A DNA stretch of 64,000 nt, from assembly GCF_032854445.1 (NCBI RefSeq), contig NC_088304.1, positions 2,976,001-3,040,000 of the forward strand, given 5' to 3'. Shown piece by piece: positions 24,290 through 35,984 of the stretch; within the stretch, counting starts at the first letter, position 1; the number at the start of each line of letters is the position of its first letter. Under the pieces are notes generated by a model. The model searched no databases. It was not told the DNA's origin and saw nothing but the letters and a program-made list of their open reading frames with translations. This DNA comes from Liolophura sinensis. Lineage: Eukaryota; Mollusca; Polyplacophora; Chitonida; Chitonidae. Position numbers and translations under genes: made by a program.

Positions 24290-25205
24290 CCACCTGTCAC
24301 ATTCTCACTGGTCTGGTTTTATTCTCTCTATGCTGTGCGTTTATCACATTCTCATCGCTGCTCTGGTTTTACTCTTTATACTGTACGTCTATCACATTCT
24401 TGTCACTGCCCAGGTTTTACCCTCTTATACTGTACGTCTATCACATTCTCGTCGCTGCTCAGGTTTTACCCTCTTATACTGTACGTCTATCACATTCTCG
24501 TCGCTGGTCTGGTTTTACTCTCTGTGTTGTGCGTTTATCACATTCTCGTCGCTGCTCAGGTTTTACTCTCTATGCTGTACGTCTATCACATACTCGTGGC
24601 TGCTCTGGTTTTACTCTCTATGCTGTACGTCTATCACATTCTCGTCGCTGCTCTGGTTTTACTCTCTGTGTTGTGCGTTTATCACATTCTCGTCGCTGAT
24701 GAGGATTTACTCTCTATGCTGTACGTCTATCACATTCTCGTCGCTGCTCAGGTTTTACCCTCTTATACTGTACGTCTATCACATTCTCGTCGCTGCTCAG
24801 GTTTTACTATCTGTGCTGTACGTCTGTCACATCCTCGTCGCTGATGAGGATTTACTGTCTATGCTGTACGTCTATCACATTCTCGTCGCTGCTCTGGTTT
24901 TACTCTCCGTGTTGTGCGTTTATCACATTCTCGTCGCTGATCAAGTTTTACTCTCTGTGCTGTACGTCTATCACATCCTCGTCGCTGATGAGGATTTACT
25001 GTCTATGCTCTACGTCTATCACATTCTCATCGCTGCTCAGGTTTTACTCTCTGTGCTGTACGTCTATCACATTCTCGTCGCTGCTCTGGTTTTACTCTCT
25101 GTGTTGTGCGTTTATCACATTTTCGTCGCTGATGAGCGTTTACTCGCTATGCTGTACGTCTATCACATTCTCGTCGCTGCGTAGGTTTTACTCTCTATTC
25201 TCTAC
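24290..25205. repeat. 48-bp minisatellite, copy 2, about 19 units
   Basis: This array is collinear with that at 17160-17935 for its first half and then longer by 144 bp, exactly three units. The 301-codon open frame at 24279-25184 is a repeat effect, as in copy 1. Confidence 0.95.
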
Positions 25206-25397
25206 GTCTTTTATTATGCTCAAACTGTTCATGTTCATTAACAGAATCGTGCTAAGTTGCTTGCTATGTCTCGGTCCGTCTAGCAGGGATGAATATTAGG
25301 ATGGTAATAGATTTCAGCAACACGTGACAACCATTTGGAGGTACAAACCGGAAGTGTCTTTATTCCCTTATATCTAGAACTATCCTTCTCAGTATCT

Positions 25398-25838
25398 GGC
25401 CACAGACCCCCCATTAGTTTTCCATAAGCGACAAAGTTAACGTTTAGCGCTGTAGCTCAGTCCCAAACATTCCGAGGCCAATAAGCTTTGGTGCATACCT
25501 GGTCCAGCCTGTGAGAAAGAAGCCATAAAAATCTTGACAGAGGTTGACCGTCAAAATCTGGACCTTTCCATGCCGGCAGCTGGGAGGTGTGTCTCGCAAT
25601 GCCAAGGGGACGTCACTCACAGCCTCATCACCACCTGTGTCCTTGCGTCCTCTCGCCCAGAATTTCAAACTTTCATCATTAAAACTCATACCTGCCCAAA
25701 GCTTAGACAATTTCCATCATTTTGATACCAAGCATGCACCTGTACACCAAAAACGGCAGGCTGGCAGCAAAAAAAGACTTTACATCCTAAAATACATAGA
25801 ACTACAATCGTTCGGAAGTTGTAATAGGGTCTGTGTCC
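25398..25838. mobile_element. MITE-like inverted-repeat element, copy 2
   Basis: This is the duplicate of 18124-18565, with the right inverted repeat eroded ('taatagggtctgtgtcc'). Confidence 0.5.
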
Positions 25839-27115
25839 ATTTTGGACACACAGAGTTACTTCTCATATACTAAATTGCACACATATATCACATTGCTGAC
25901 AGTTATGTCATTATAGATCATGTTTCTATTGAATTTTCTCCTAAAATCACTGCGTAATCTGCATAAATGGATTTTGAGTCAAATTCGTTGTATTGAGACT
26001 ATGTGACTGTGGCTGATTTTCATAACGTCTACATGTAATCATGCATGTTTCCTTAAAAACATCGTTAAAATGCAGTTAATTCTAAAGGCATCTAAAATCC
26101 AGGAAAGGCTCAATATCTATTGATGTCTGAATTTATAACATTCGAACGGAATTAAGCCTACGGTGAGTAGTTGTTGTCGTTTTCAGATACTTCCTCTTAT
26201 TCTATGTCAAACTGTTTGTAATGGTCACCACAAAGGGTCGTACGTCACTCTGTTATAGCAAGTACCTGTGCTCGGGAATCGGAACTGTTTTATCGAGCCA
26301 AGCATGACTAGGGATGTTTGATCTCTTGCGTCATTGCATAATTGAGTACTTGCCTTCATAGAACGTGAGCTTCAAGTCCTACCATTTGTTAACACGTGTC
26401 AAAGACAACCAAATTTGGCGCCAGAAACTCATTAAGTTTTCATTCAGGGCATATTCCTATTCATCTGTTGTATAAAGGTCTGTGGGAACATTGGATCATG
26501 GGCCTGCGAAACGTCTGTAACATATCATGTGAACATTGGCTAGAAAATGATATTAAAACGACGAAGTAGGCTACACTTGACATAAAATCGTTTACAGCGC
26601 AGTCAATAGCGGAGGGCTTATGGAAACCTTTAACTGCCTTATCATGAATCTGTGCCATGTCTTTGCGAGATGTTATATTATACAAAAATTGATTTCCATT
26701 GCAACGGCTCTATCAAAATCCGTCTGTGTTTATTCAGGATGTTTGCATTCTTTGCGATCTGTCAACTGGCAATCACATTCGTGTAAGCTAGGCTACTAAT
26801 TAAGTCCATGGATTCATGAGAACGCGCATGCGTCTGTATAGAAGCGATTTCACCTTTGATGACCGTAAAAATATTAGCTTCTAGTAAAAGAAGCTGTCCA
26901 GATTTATTTAACATTCCTACAAAATATCAGAGTTCGTTTTTCTAACTTCACACTCTCCTTCCTTAGTATTTAAAGCTCTTTCAACTACTACTTTTCTTCC
27001 ACCAATACGATGGGTATATCTGAAGATCACATGCAGGGGAGTTCGTCAGTAACTTGCCCAAGGTCAGTGGTTTATACCGGTCACATCGGCTTCCTCCATC
27101 CGTAAACCTGGCTGT

Positions 27116-27120
<5 letters not shown>

Positions 27121-27198
<78 letters not shown>
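27121..27198. repeat. (TA)39 microsatellite in copy 2
   Basis: There are 78 uninterrupted bases of TA; the paralogous site in copy 1 has (TA)6. The 66-bp difference is fully explained by 33 added dinucleotides. Confidence 0.97.
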
Positions 27199-27201
<3 letters not shown>

Positions 27202-28179
27202 GACGAGTGTTTCAGCGTTACAATAAACAAAGAAAGAACTAAGCAATGTTTCCCAGTTTATGGATTCTTATACCCGTTAAACAAGTTCACACAATAAAAC
27301 TGACTGGTTACTGCCGATCGTAAATTTCCTCACCCAGAAGAGAAGTACATATATACATGTGAATTAGTGAATTAATTTACACTCTATTTTACTCACATCG
27401 CTGCAGTCCTTAATTCAAAAGCTTGTTTGTTAGTTAAGGTTACCGAGCATTTCCATTCTTAGAATTCGAAATTTTATAACCTGGATCAGGCCTAGCTCAG
27501 TTTACGAATATAGGCGGAACTCCATGCCTTAAAGTTTGATAGTGCTTAAGTCCGGTTAACGAATGACTGGGAATGAAGAAGATTGGTTGCACATGTCATA
27601 ACATGTGTAGATGGTGGTGCTGCATTTGAAGAACAGTTTCCGTTAAAATGCAATCCACGAACATCTGCGTCTGAGAACAGGTAACAGATAGCGACTGTTT
27701 TAACAATGAACCTCCTTCAAAACACGCAACTTCATGCTGGATATAGAGAAACTCGTGGCGAATTGTCTAATTCAGATCAACACAGCTGAGAGCGGTGAGA
27801 ATATTTTGGAAAACTTTTCAGAAACATGATCGTAAATAGCAAATGTCACGATTATTTCAGGAGAGATGAGTTCAAAGGCAATATTTGGAGAGCCTATCAA
27901 TACTGAAAATGAAGCGATAATACATAATCATGCCCTCTTTCAAAACACATAACGTTATGCTGGATATACAGAAACTCGTGGTAAACTGTCTAACTGATAC
28001 CAACGCCGCTGATAACAGTGAGAATATTTTGGAAAACTTTTCAGAAGCATTGATAATCGCACCCATAAATTGCATTTCACACTAAAAATGGTCCATCCTG
28101 TTTAAATATATTCCGTGTGGCATTGCAGAATGGTAAATCCGATGAACTCGTTGATATGCTGTATTTTTCTTTAAGGATG

Positions 28180-28395
28180 CAGTCAAAACAACTCCGTGGG
28201 GTGAAGAGCCCAAATGGGTAAGGGAGAGGTGAGGGGCTAACCTGGTCACGCGTTTCCGGTAAGTTCAGTGAATTTCCGAAAAATTCCGAAAATATATAGG
28301 GGAAATATGCACAAAAATGCGATTATTAAGGGGATATAAATTCCTTAAAACCAAAATTGGCTTTTCGGAGCTGATTTTCATTGTATCCTTAAAGT
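28180..28395 (+). repeat. dispersed non-autonomous repeat, copy 2
   Basis: Duplicate of 20864-21045; it keeps 'gaagagcccaaatggg', which is lost from copy 1. The inverted relative at 31335-31565 has a similar 'agagcccgc' segment. Confidence 0.5.
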
Positions 28396-28698
28396 ATAGT
28401 TCAGACTGCTTCTACACCCGCAGAAGTGTTCATGGTTTGATAGCCATGAAAGGTCGACTTCATTAATATGCAAAGATCCACGGGAATCTTGGTATGCTCA
28501 GGCACATCTCTTCATGAACAAGAGAATCAAGATCATTTCGTTCAAAACCGTACAATACTCTGTCAGCAAACCATTCAAATGATTAACATTCCACAGCGGA
28601 TGACGTTTGTCACGTTCGACGTTCTATTTATTTATCTATTTGTTTCACTGGCATTTCAATAACCTTCTAATACTGGGTCCGATTGTTCAAACTGGTTT

Positions 28699-29069
28699 TT
28701 TAACCGGCCCGGATAGCACAGTTGGTAGAGCGTCCGCTTCGGGACCGGTAGATCCAGGATCAATCCTTGATCGAGTCACACCTAAGACTTTAAAAGAGGA
28801 AGTTGTAACTTCCTCGCTTGGCGTTCAGCATGAAGGGAATAGTGCAATGACTAGTTGACCCGTATCAGTATAATGGCTCGGGCGGGGCGGCTTACTTGCC
28901 TTCGGTAAGTCGTCTCAGTGAAGCAGCACTAAATAAAATAGCGGTGGAAATCCGTCCTCCAACAAGGAGGCACATTACATGCATGCACCCTAAGGATTCC
29001 TTCGTCGTCATATGACTGAAAAATTGTTGAGTACGACGTTAAACCCCAAGCACTCACTCACTCGCTCAC
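28699..29069 (+). mobile_element. full-length SINE-2 inserted into copy 2
   Basis: It is absent from the matching site in copy 1 (about 21345). The target-site duplication 'tcaaactggttt' lies at 28687-28698 and 29070-29081. The head has a box A-like 'tagcacagttggtagagcg' and a box B-like 'ggatcaatcct'. The body contains 'cctcgcttggcgttcagc' and 'gtatcagtataatggctcgg', and the tail is CACT/CGCT repeats after 'gttaaaccccaag'. This is a pol III SINE mobilised by an unidentified LINE. Confidence 0.93.
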
Positions 29070-29591
29070 TCAAACTGGTTTAAGTCTTAATACCACATTT
29101 AACTTTAAGCCAAGTCTTCAATTACGTATTTAGCCTAAAATAAATTGTTCAACATCATATTAAATATGAAATAGACCTGCTGCAGTAAAAGTTATACTGT
29201 GGAGAACTACATTGGCTGCTGAGTTGGGCTAAAAATGTAAACATAATAGATGCCTTAATCCCAGTATTAGCTATTACGCTTTCGAACAACTGGGCCTAGA
29301 TGTGCACGCTACATTGACAGAAGACATACACGTGGATTACAAATTACATACCACTACACAAACGCTCCAACACTAAGGTGCCACGGACAATAAGAACGTG
29401 GGAATAATTAGATATTCCTGTCCATGTTCGTACAAAATTTTAACTTCTTACTTGTATTCTGTTGTCCCTCATGCAGTGGGAAGCGGTGATATCAGTATCG
29501 CGTGCAGTCACAGCCATTACGTGTTTACAGGTAAATACAGGCAAAAACATATCTTGGCGTCAATGTGACCAGCCAGTATGCTTGGAGTGTC

Positions 29592-29618
29592 TTTTTTTTT
29601 TTTTTTTTTTTTTTTTTT
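29592..29618. repeat. poly-T run in copy 2
   Basis: Twenty-seven T. The copy 1 site (about 21891-21917) is an interrupted T tract broken by G. Confidence 0.85.
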
Positions 29619-30894
29619 GCTTAACCTACATTTGTTATGTTCGTTGTTAAACTTTACGTTTAAGAAAGCTGATCAGTTACACCTAGGCGTGTGGTTTCCT
29701 TCGGTTTCCTGCATATGGACTTACCCGGATTCAACCGCGACCCGATGACATTTAGCCAGACACTGCTGTTCCCTCGTCGACTTCTAGCCAGTCTGGGCGC
29801 TCACTGAAAACCCTAGACCAATACGCGGGAAGTGCATGCGTCTCTCAGATACGACCGTTCGGTACAGGAAGTTTGTCATCGCTTATATAGGACTTTATAG
29901 GATCTGAAGGTGGATGAGAAGTTGTTGTGTGCGCCGGACCGCACTACACTCGCTCGTCTTATCAGTGTTGTTAAACCCACGTGTCTTATGTGAATTAGAA
30001 CAATACACTGCTTGATTCTGAATCACTACCGTTAGATGTAAGGCCTACTTCAGGTTATGAGGGGTTAGCGGGACGATCTATAGGCATTGCACGGATTGAG
30101 AATAAGCCCACCAGAACGAGGGGCCTCACAGTTTAGCCGGCACAAACAGTCCTGTGTGTCTCACAGAGTTATTCTGTCATGATGCACTCAACTCAGTCTC
30201 CACCATGGTTGACTGACTGTCTGCTTGTAAATGACTGACGAGAACCTTGCTCGGCAGAGAACAAGCAATTTCCAAGTCACTGATCTTTTTCCGTGGCTTA
30301 CTGCATGTTGGTAAATTACAGGTAAGCAGGCCCTTTTCTTTTATTTCTTGCTTTCTTTCTTTCTTTCTTTATTTATTTGTTTATTTATTTATTTATGTAT
30401 TTGTTTAGTATTTTACACCGTACTCAAACATATTTCACTTATACGACGGCGGTCGGCATTACGTTAAGAGACAACCGGCCAGAGCCCAGGGTAATCTCAC
30501 GATGATCCACAGGTTGCTGACAGACCTTACCACGGGGAGTCTCTCTCTTTTTGTAAATAGTATATGATCGTCTATAAATGTATTACTGCTATCTACTTCC
30601 TTTAAACCAAAATGTTACAGATAACATCAATAATGTGAAATCCAAAATTTTTGACAGTGGTGCCATAGAGGAGGGAACGTATTTACGGTAGGCTTACATT
30701 ATCGTTACCATCATTATTAACATTTGAACATGTTGCTAATCATATTTTTGGCATTTAAAATGTTGTAACATTTTAACCCTTTGAACTTCTTGACATTGTA
30801 GGCCTACTATTCATGGTTCAAAAGAGTGACGGTCTGTATTTGATTGCTATCCAAACAAACTTGCCCAATATGCTGATGAGAAAGATCGTTAGTA

Positions 30895-31035
30895 TGTGGG
30901 AAGGTGCGGATGATTGTGGGTTTGCTCCGGTCTCTGCCCGTTTCCTCCCATCATAATGCTGAACGCCGTCGTATAAGTTAAATATTCTAGAGTACAGCGT
31001 GAAAACACCAATAAAATAAATAAATAAATAAAGGT
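30895..31035 (+). mobile_element. 5'-truncated SINE-1
   Basis: It contains 'tttcctcccatcataatgct', 'gccgtcgtataagttaaata' and ends in AAAT repeats; the tRNA-like head is missing. Confidence 0.75.
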
Positions 31036-31136
31036 CGTTATAGGTATCTAATAGTTCGTCAGTATATAACCTGCCAAAGGTCGGTGGTTTTTAACCAGCT
31101 CACTCCAGTTTCCTCCATGGCATCCATAAAACTGAT

Positions 31137-31245
31137 CCCTCTCCTGCCAGTGGAACGCTCTGGAAATATGACACTGAGCAACTTTGGATCCCCGTCCTGC
31201 CAGTGGAACGCTCTGGAATATGACACTGAGCAACTTTGGAATAAA
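31137..31245. repeat. 55-58 bp tandem duplication, 2 copies
   Basis: 'tcctgccagtggaacgctct' followed by 'gacactgagcaactttgga' occurs twice in direct succession. Confidence 0.85.
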
Positions 31246-31334
31246 CAATAAAAAATAATGTTCTGAAGCTACGATTTTTCAGATAATGTACAGATATTAA
31301 AACACCTAAACAAAATGCATACAAAATGTAATCA

Positions 31335-31565
31335 ATAACAGGCACATAGCTGGTTTGGAGTAATATGAGGCATATTTCATACCTCTGAATTACCTCTCCA
31401 TTTTATGCCTATTTTCCGTGAATAGTCGGACATTTTCGGAAATAATGTCAGCCATGAACTTAATGGCTTGTCTGGGCTAGCTTACTACTCCCCTCCCCCC
31501 TCCACTCCTCTCCAACAATGCGGGCTCTTTTTACCCCACACAGTTGTTTTGATAGCTACCACAGC
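31335..31565 (-). repeat. dispersed non-autonomous repeat, inverted copy
   Basis: The reverse complement contains 'aaaacaactgtgtggggtaa' and 'ataggcataaaatggagagg', like 20864-21045 and 28180-28395. Confidence 0.45.
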
Positions 31566-32827
31566 TGACGTCACCACAACAGGCTACTTCATTTCCGGAC
31601 TGACTAATAAGGCCTAATGAAAAACTGTTCTTGAAAGCCATTGTTACAAGAAAAAGAAAGCAAAGCTTTATTTGTTACAACACATCCTAAACTGCATATC
31701 CAGAAATAAAAACAACTAAACGTGTCTCTTACGGTGTTTTCTTTTTTGGCATAAAACAAGCACCGACCTCCTTTACCCCGATCTTTGTATTCAGGAAACC
31801 CAGTCATGAATGGGGAAGGGAAGCGCTCACGATTGTGCCACTATTCTAAACATGCGAGTGCAACATGCGGTTTAAAAGTTCCCAACGTGTGATGCATTCC
31901 TTGACAAGATACTGTCTATTATACCAGTATAGTATACACAATTGTATTTTATTTACAGTATTTTCCATTTTCTTCAGGCTTTAAAGAATCTGCCTGCATG
32001 TCCTCCTTACGGCTCCGTAACAGCGGGATCCCACGGCAGAGTGTGTGCGTGTTCAGATACAGATATTGGTAACCAGACACTTTATGCTTGAACCTTTGCC
32101 ATACACATCGCTTAATCGTGTCTTTTTGCATAATACAAGGCGCTCTAGCCGAATATAGGACGTGCAAGTGTAAATAATGTCTCCGGTTTCAGGATACAGT
32201 AGACTACATTTAAGAACTTAACAGACCGTTGACGCAGTGAGTTCCGTACTTGACAATAATGTTATAGCGTATAAAAAACCAGTCATATAAACAAATAAAT
32301 AACTGCTGAGGTCGCCTGTGAGATCCTAGTCAAATCCGTCAAGGATGTGTAATTTGTGTAACAGCATAAGCCTCACTATGGCTTAATCGTTCTTAGTTTG
32401 AATGAGAGTGAAATCCACCAAAAAGTAAAAGCGGTTTATTTAATAATTTACGTATTGTTGTGCATTTATTCTTTCACTTATGCAGCATTATGGGTGAGAT
32501 TAAACCGCGGGCAGAGCCCAAGGGAAACCCACGAAACCCACCCGAAGGTTGCTGCAGGAAACATTTAATTTGATGAGTTACATGTAACATGTCAGGTTTA
32601 GGACAGCGTGAATTGTGCACGTTCACAAACACATCGAGGTGATCGATGGCAAAGACCGCTATCTGGAAGAAAAGTTAGATATATATTAAGCGTGTATTAA
32701 CCCTTCCATCGACAAACAAACAATCTTCTTTCACACATATAGATGTAAATACATTTCATCTGCGTCGTTCGTAATAATTTTTAAGTCATATGAGAACAAG
32801 AAATCATCAGGTATAAATATTGTTTCT

Positions 32828-33085
32828 TCCTGTGACACGGCGAGTCCATGCCGCCAAAGTGCTGCCACCACCGAAGTATCATGCTGCAGACACCGGACAT
32901 GACACCCCACCCAGTCATATTATACTGACACCGGGCCAACCAGTCATGTTTCCTTGCTCTAAACTCTCATTGCTTAGCACCAAGCGAGGCAGCAACATGT
33001 AGGGGCTCATATGTTTGAAAGTCTTTAGTTTGGCCCCAGGCTTCCCTACTTCGTGGCGAACACTCTAACCACTAGGCCACCGAAT
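32828..33085 (-). mobile_element. SINE-2 copy spanning the right edge of the duplication
   Basis: Antisense body ('ccggacatgacaccccaccc', 'cattgcttagcaccaagcg') followed by an antisense tRNA-like head ('cgaacactctaaccactagg'). The end of the duplicated unit falls inside this element at about 32970-32975. The remnant in copy 1 (23330-23377) has a deletion of about 105 bp of the same element. Confidence 0.7.
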
Positions 33086-33124
33086 TAATCTTCAGTTGAA
33101 GTTTTTTAGTGATTTTTACAGCTT

Positions 33125-33560
33125 AAGAATCCAAATATAATACCTTCAGATTTTCGCTATATAGGTGTTCCATATTCGTACATTTCAGGATTTGGCTGTG
33201 TAGGTCCTCCGTATTCGTACAGTGCAGTATTTGAGTGTATATTGGCACTCCATATTGGTACAGTTCAGCATTTGGCTGCATAGGCGCTCCATGTTCGTAC
33301 AGTTCAGTATTTGGCTGTATATATGTGTTCATTTTAGTACAGTTCAGTCTTTGATTGTATATAGATGCCCTATATTCGTACAGTTCAGATTTTGGCTGGA
33401 TATAAATGCTCCATAATCATACATTTCAGGTTTCGGCTGTATATACGTGCTACATTTTTGTACAGTTCATTATTTGGCTGTATAGAGATGCTCTGTATTA
33501 GTACAGTTGATATTATGGCTGGATATGGGTGCTCCATATTTGTACAGTTCATGTTCGCAT
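33125..33560. repeat. 39-41 bp minisatellite, about 11 copies
   Basis: Units contain 'tattcgtacagttcagtatt' and 'tggctgtatataggtgctcc', with 2-bp length variation. Short open frames on both strands are repeat artefacts. Confidence 0.9.
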
Positions 33561-33934
33561 TTGCACACGACAAGAAAAAGTTGTAAGAAAATCAGTGCCT
33601 GTACAGCCGAGTTGTAACTTTTGATTGGTAGATTTGATGAATGAAAAGATACACGAACCAATCAAAATATCGGATTTTATATTACACGTGGTGCATATCA
33701 AAACAATATGTCATGCCTTTATTACCCGGAAAAATGAACATTTGTTGGATAAATCAAAATATATCATGTATGTTAAATATTTCCTGATATTAATTGCTTA
33801 ATTATGGCCAATCATAGACACGTATATCAATACTGATGAGTTCTGTGCTAAAGTGGAACCCGGCACCACATGTGAGCCCGGGGTATTAAAGGATATACAA
33901 GAGTTGGTTTATTTCCTTATATAATGAAATAATG

Positions 33935-33990
33935 ACTATGGCTTAACGCCGCATGGGCAATTTCCCAGCCATATCGTGGCGATTTCCTTA
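33935..33990 (-). mobile_element. SINE-4 3' fragment
   Basis: Antisense match ('tggcttaacgccgcatgg', 'ccatatcgtggcgatttcc') to the SINE-4 tail seen at 34519-34580. Confidence 0.6.
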
Positions 33991-34229
33991 GATAAGACAT
34001 GTTTATCATGGAAGACTATGGCTTTAAATAACGGACAAATACATAAATAACTAATGTGTTAATGTGTCTGAAGCATAGGATGAGATCGGCACGTGTTAGC
34101 CGCATCCATAAGGCGCAACATACAATCCAAAAATTTAATTGAGTCCCAGAATCTAAACAAATAAGTGCAGGTATTTTGAGAAACATTTTGCATTAGTCTA
34201 CTTTAATTAGTGTTTTAATTAATGTAAGA

Positions 34230-34990
34230 CCCATTCATACTGGGTGCGAATTCATTCCTAATGGTTCCTCGAAGGCTTATTCACATTGGACGCGACGTCG
34301 TTTGTGATGGTTCCTTTCTTTTCAGGCCTATTCAGATTGGACGAGAATTCATTTTTCATGTTTCCTTCCCTTAAAGCCCCATTCATTCAAATTGGACGAC
34401 TTCATGTGAATGGATCCTTTCCTTTAAGGCCTATTTACATTGTCTGCATTTTCATTTAATGGCTCTAGGTCTAGTCATATTGGACTAGAATTTCCTTTTT
34501 TATGTTTCCTTTCATTTATCGCCACGATATGGCCGAAATATTGCCGATGTGGCGTTAAGCCATAATCATTCATTCATTCATTCCTTTCATTTAAGGCCCA
34601 TTCATTCACATTACACGCGGCTTCATTTTTAATAATTTCTTAATGAAGTTGGATGCAACCTCATTTTTCATGATTCCTTTTCTTGAGAGCCCATTCACAT
34701 TGGTCGCGACTTCATTTTTCATGCTTCCTGTCCTTTGAGGGCCATTTCATTTACACTGGAATCGATTTCATTTTTAATGGTTCCTTCCGTTTAAAGCCTA
34801 CTCACATTGGACCCGACTTCATTTCTCCTGTTCCTTTCCTTTAAGGGCCATTCATTCACACTGGACGCGATTTCGTTTTTAATGGTTCCTTTCCTTTAAG
34901 GACCATTCATTCACATTGGACGCGATTTCGTTTTTAATGGGTCCTTTCCTTTAAGCCCTATTCACATTGAAAGCGATTTCATTTTTCATG
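34230..34990. repeat. degenerate minisatellite, unit about 55-65 bp
   Basis: Units contain 'ttcacattggacgcgatttc' and 'tttttaatggttcctttcc', then 'tttaaggccca'. Copies are more alike towards the right end, and it is interrupted by a SINE-4 insertion at 34519-34580. Confidence 0.85.
34519..34580 (+). mobile_element. 5'-truncated SINE-4 inserted in the minisatellite
   Basis: It reads 'tcgccacgatatggccgaaa', 'gccgatgtggcgttaagcca', then CATT repeats. The flanking 13-bp direct repeat 'ttcctttcattta' at 34506-34518 and 34581-34593 is consistent with target-primed reverse transcription. Confidence 0.8.
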
Positions 34991-35084
34991 TAATCTTTCC
35001 ATGAGGATTTAACAACTCAGAAAAGTCGTCAAATAGTAGTACTTAAATATATTCGGGGCAAGGCTTTACAAATAAGAAGGTTTA

Positions 35085-35840
35085 CATTCATGACCGCACG
35101 AGGCGAGTTGGTGGGAAATTGGGGCCGTCTATGCGGTACATGTATGACTCCTGGTGTCGTTACAACAAGTTGTCTACTTTGCGGGTAGTAACAGAAACAC
35201 AAAGCATGTCCTATTTCCTCTGACAGTGTTGTACCTGCGGTGATCATGTTGAGTGTAAATGGGCCTGCAATTTTCTTTTCTTGCAAGAATTGGTTTCGTA
35301 TTTTTTGTCAACAACATGAAAACCCCGAGAAGGCAAGTCTCCGACACAGCTAAGTGTACAAATGTCTGCACGACAGACGAAGGGAGAATACTCTCTATTT
35401 CAGTCCTATCTGTCCGTGGTCAAGAATCTTTTCAAAAAACCTCGGTCTGGATTGCTAAGAATAAAATTTCATGCTACTCCACGCATCGTTTTAGTCGCAA
35501 AGTTGCTGGCATACATACCGACTTACGAACAGACAAGTAAACGACCGGCAGAAGCGCATACCTGATTGGTTACAGCATTTATACAGCGCTTTTAAAAATA
35601 GCGTGCAAAGTAGGTAGACCGTAGGATGTATGTATCAATCGTAACAGGAAGTATAAACCTTATCCGAACTTTTGTCAATCAATTAGCAGTTTTAGAGACA
35701 AATGAACGTAATGAAGTATTATTTGGTACGCTAAAGAAATATTTTTTTCCAGTAGGATAACATCCTACCGTCCAAACAAAATTTAAAACGCTATTTTAAT
35801 ATCAACAGAACTGTCAGAATCAGGCAAAATGAGCAACGTA
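35085..35840. repeat. old dispersed repeat segments, no gene
   Basis: The stretch around 35350-35460 ('aagtgtacaaatgtctgcac', 'tcctatctgtccgtggtcaa') resembles 51745-51840. The stretch around 35755-35820 ('cctaccgtccaaacaaa', 'agaactgtcagaatcag') resembles 55820-55875. They may be parts of one decayed element; class unknown. Confidence 0.45.
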
Positions 35841-35984
35841 TGACAAAGGAAAAACTTAGAGTTTACAGTTATCCACATGCAATATCATAATATTTCTTCA
35901 TGAATTCATGTTCTCATTTTTCTTTTCAGGTACGTGCCGACGGTCTGTGAGCTGAGATTTTGAATGGCATCCCATCCCGTGTAG

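Larger units (their letters stand above)
30786..32731. other. 1.9 kb block present only in copy 2
   Basis: Flanks match copy 1 at about 23214 and 23241, so copy 1 lost this block or copy 2 gained it. The junction in copy 1 is a short 'aaccctttaaccctttt' repeat. The block holds a SINE-1 fragment, a 58-bp duplication and an inverted dispersed repeat. No gene is recognised. Confidence 0.75.
23381..32974. repeat. tandem segmental duplication, copy 2 (9.6 kb)
   Basis: Same unit as copy 1 with size changes: three more 48-bp units, (TA)39 instead of (TA)6, a 371-bp SINE-2 insertion at 28699-29069, loss of about 110 bp near 30690-30730, a 1.9 kb block (about 30786-32731) absent from copy 1, and about 105 bp of SINE-2 sequence at 32834-32937 absent from copy 1. 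Confidence 0.93.

Noticed and set aside
17160-25205. CRISPR-like arrays
   Set aside because: Repeats are head-to-tail without unique spacers, and the DNA is from an animal; these are minisatellites.
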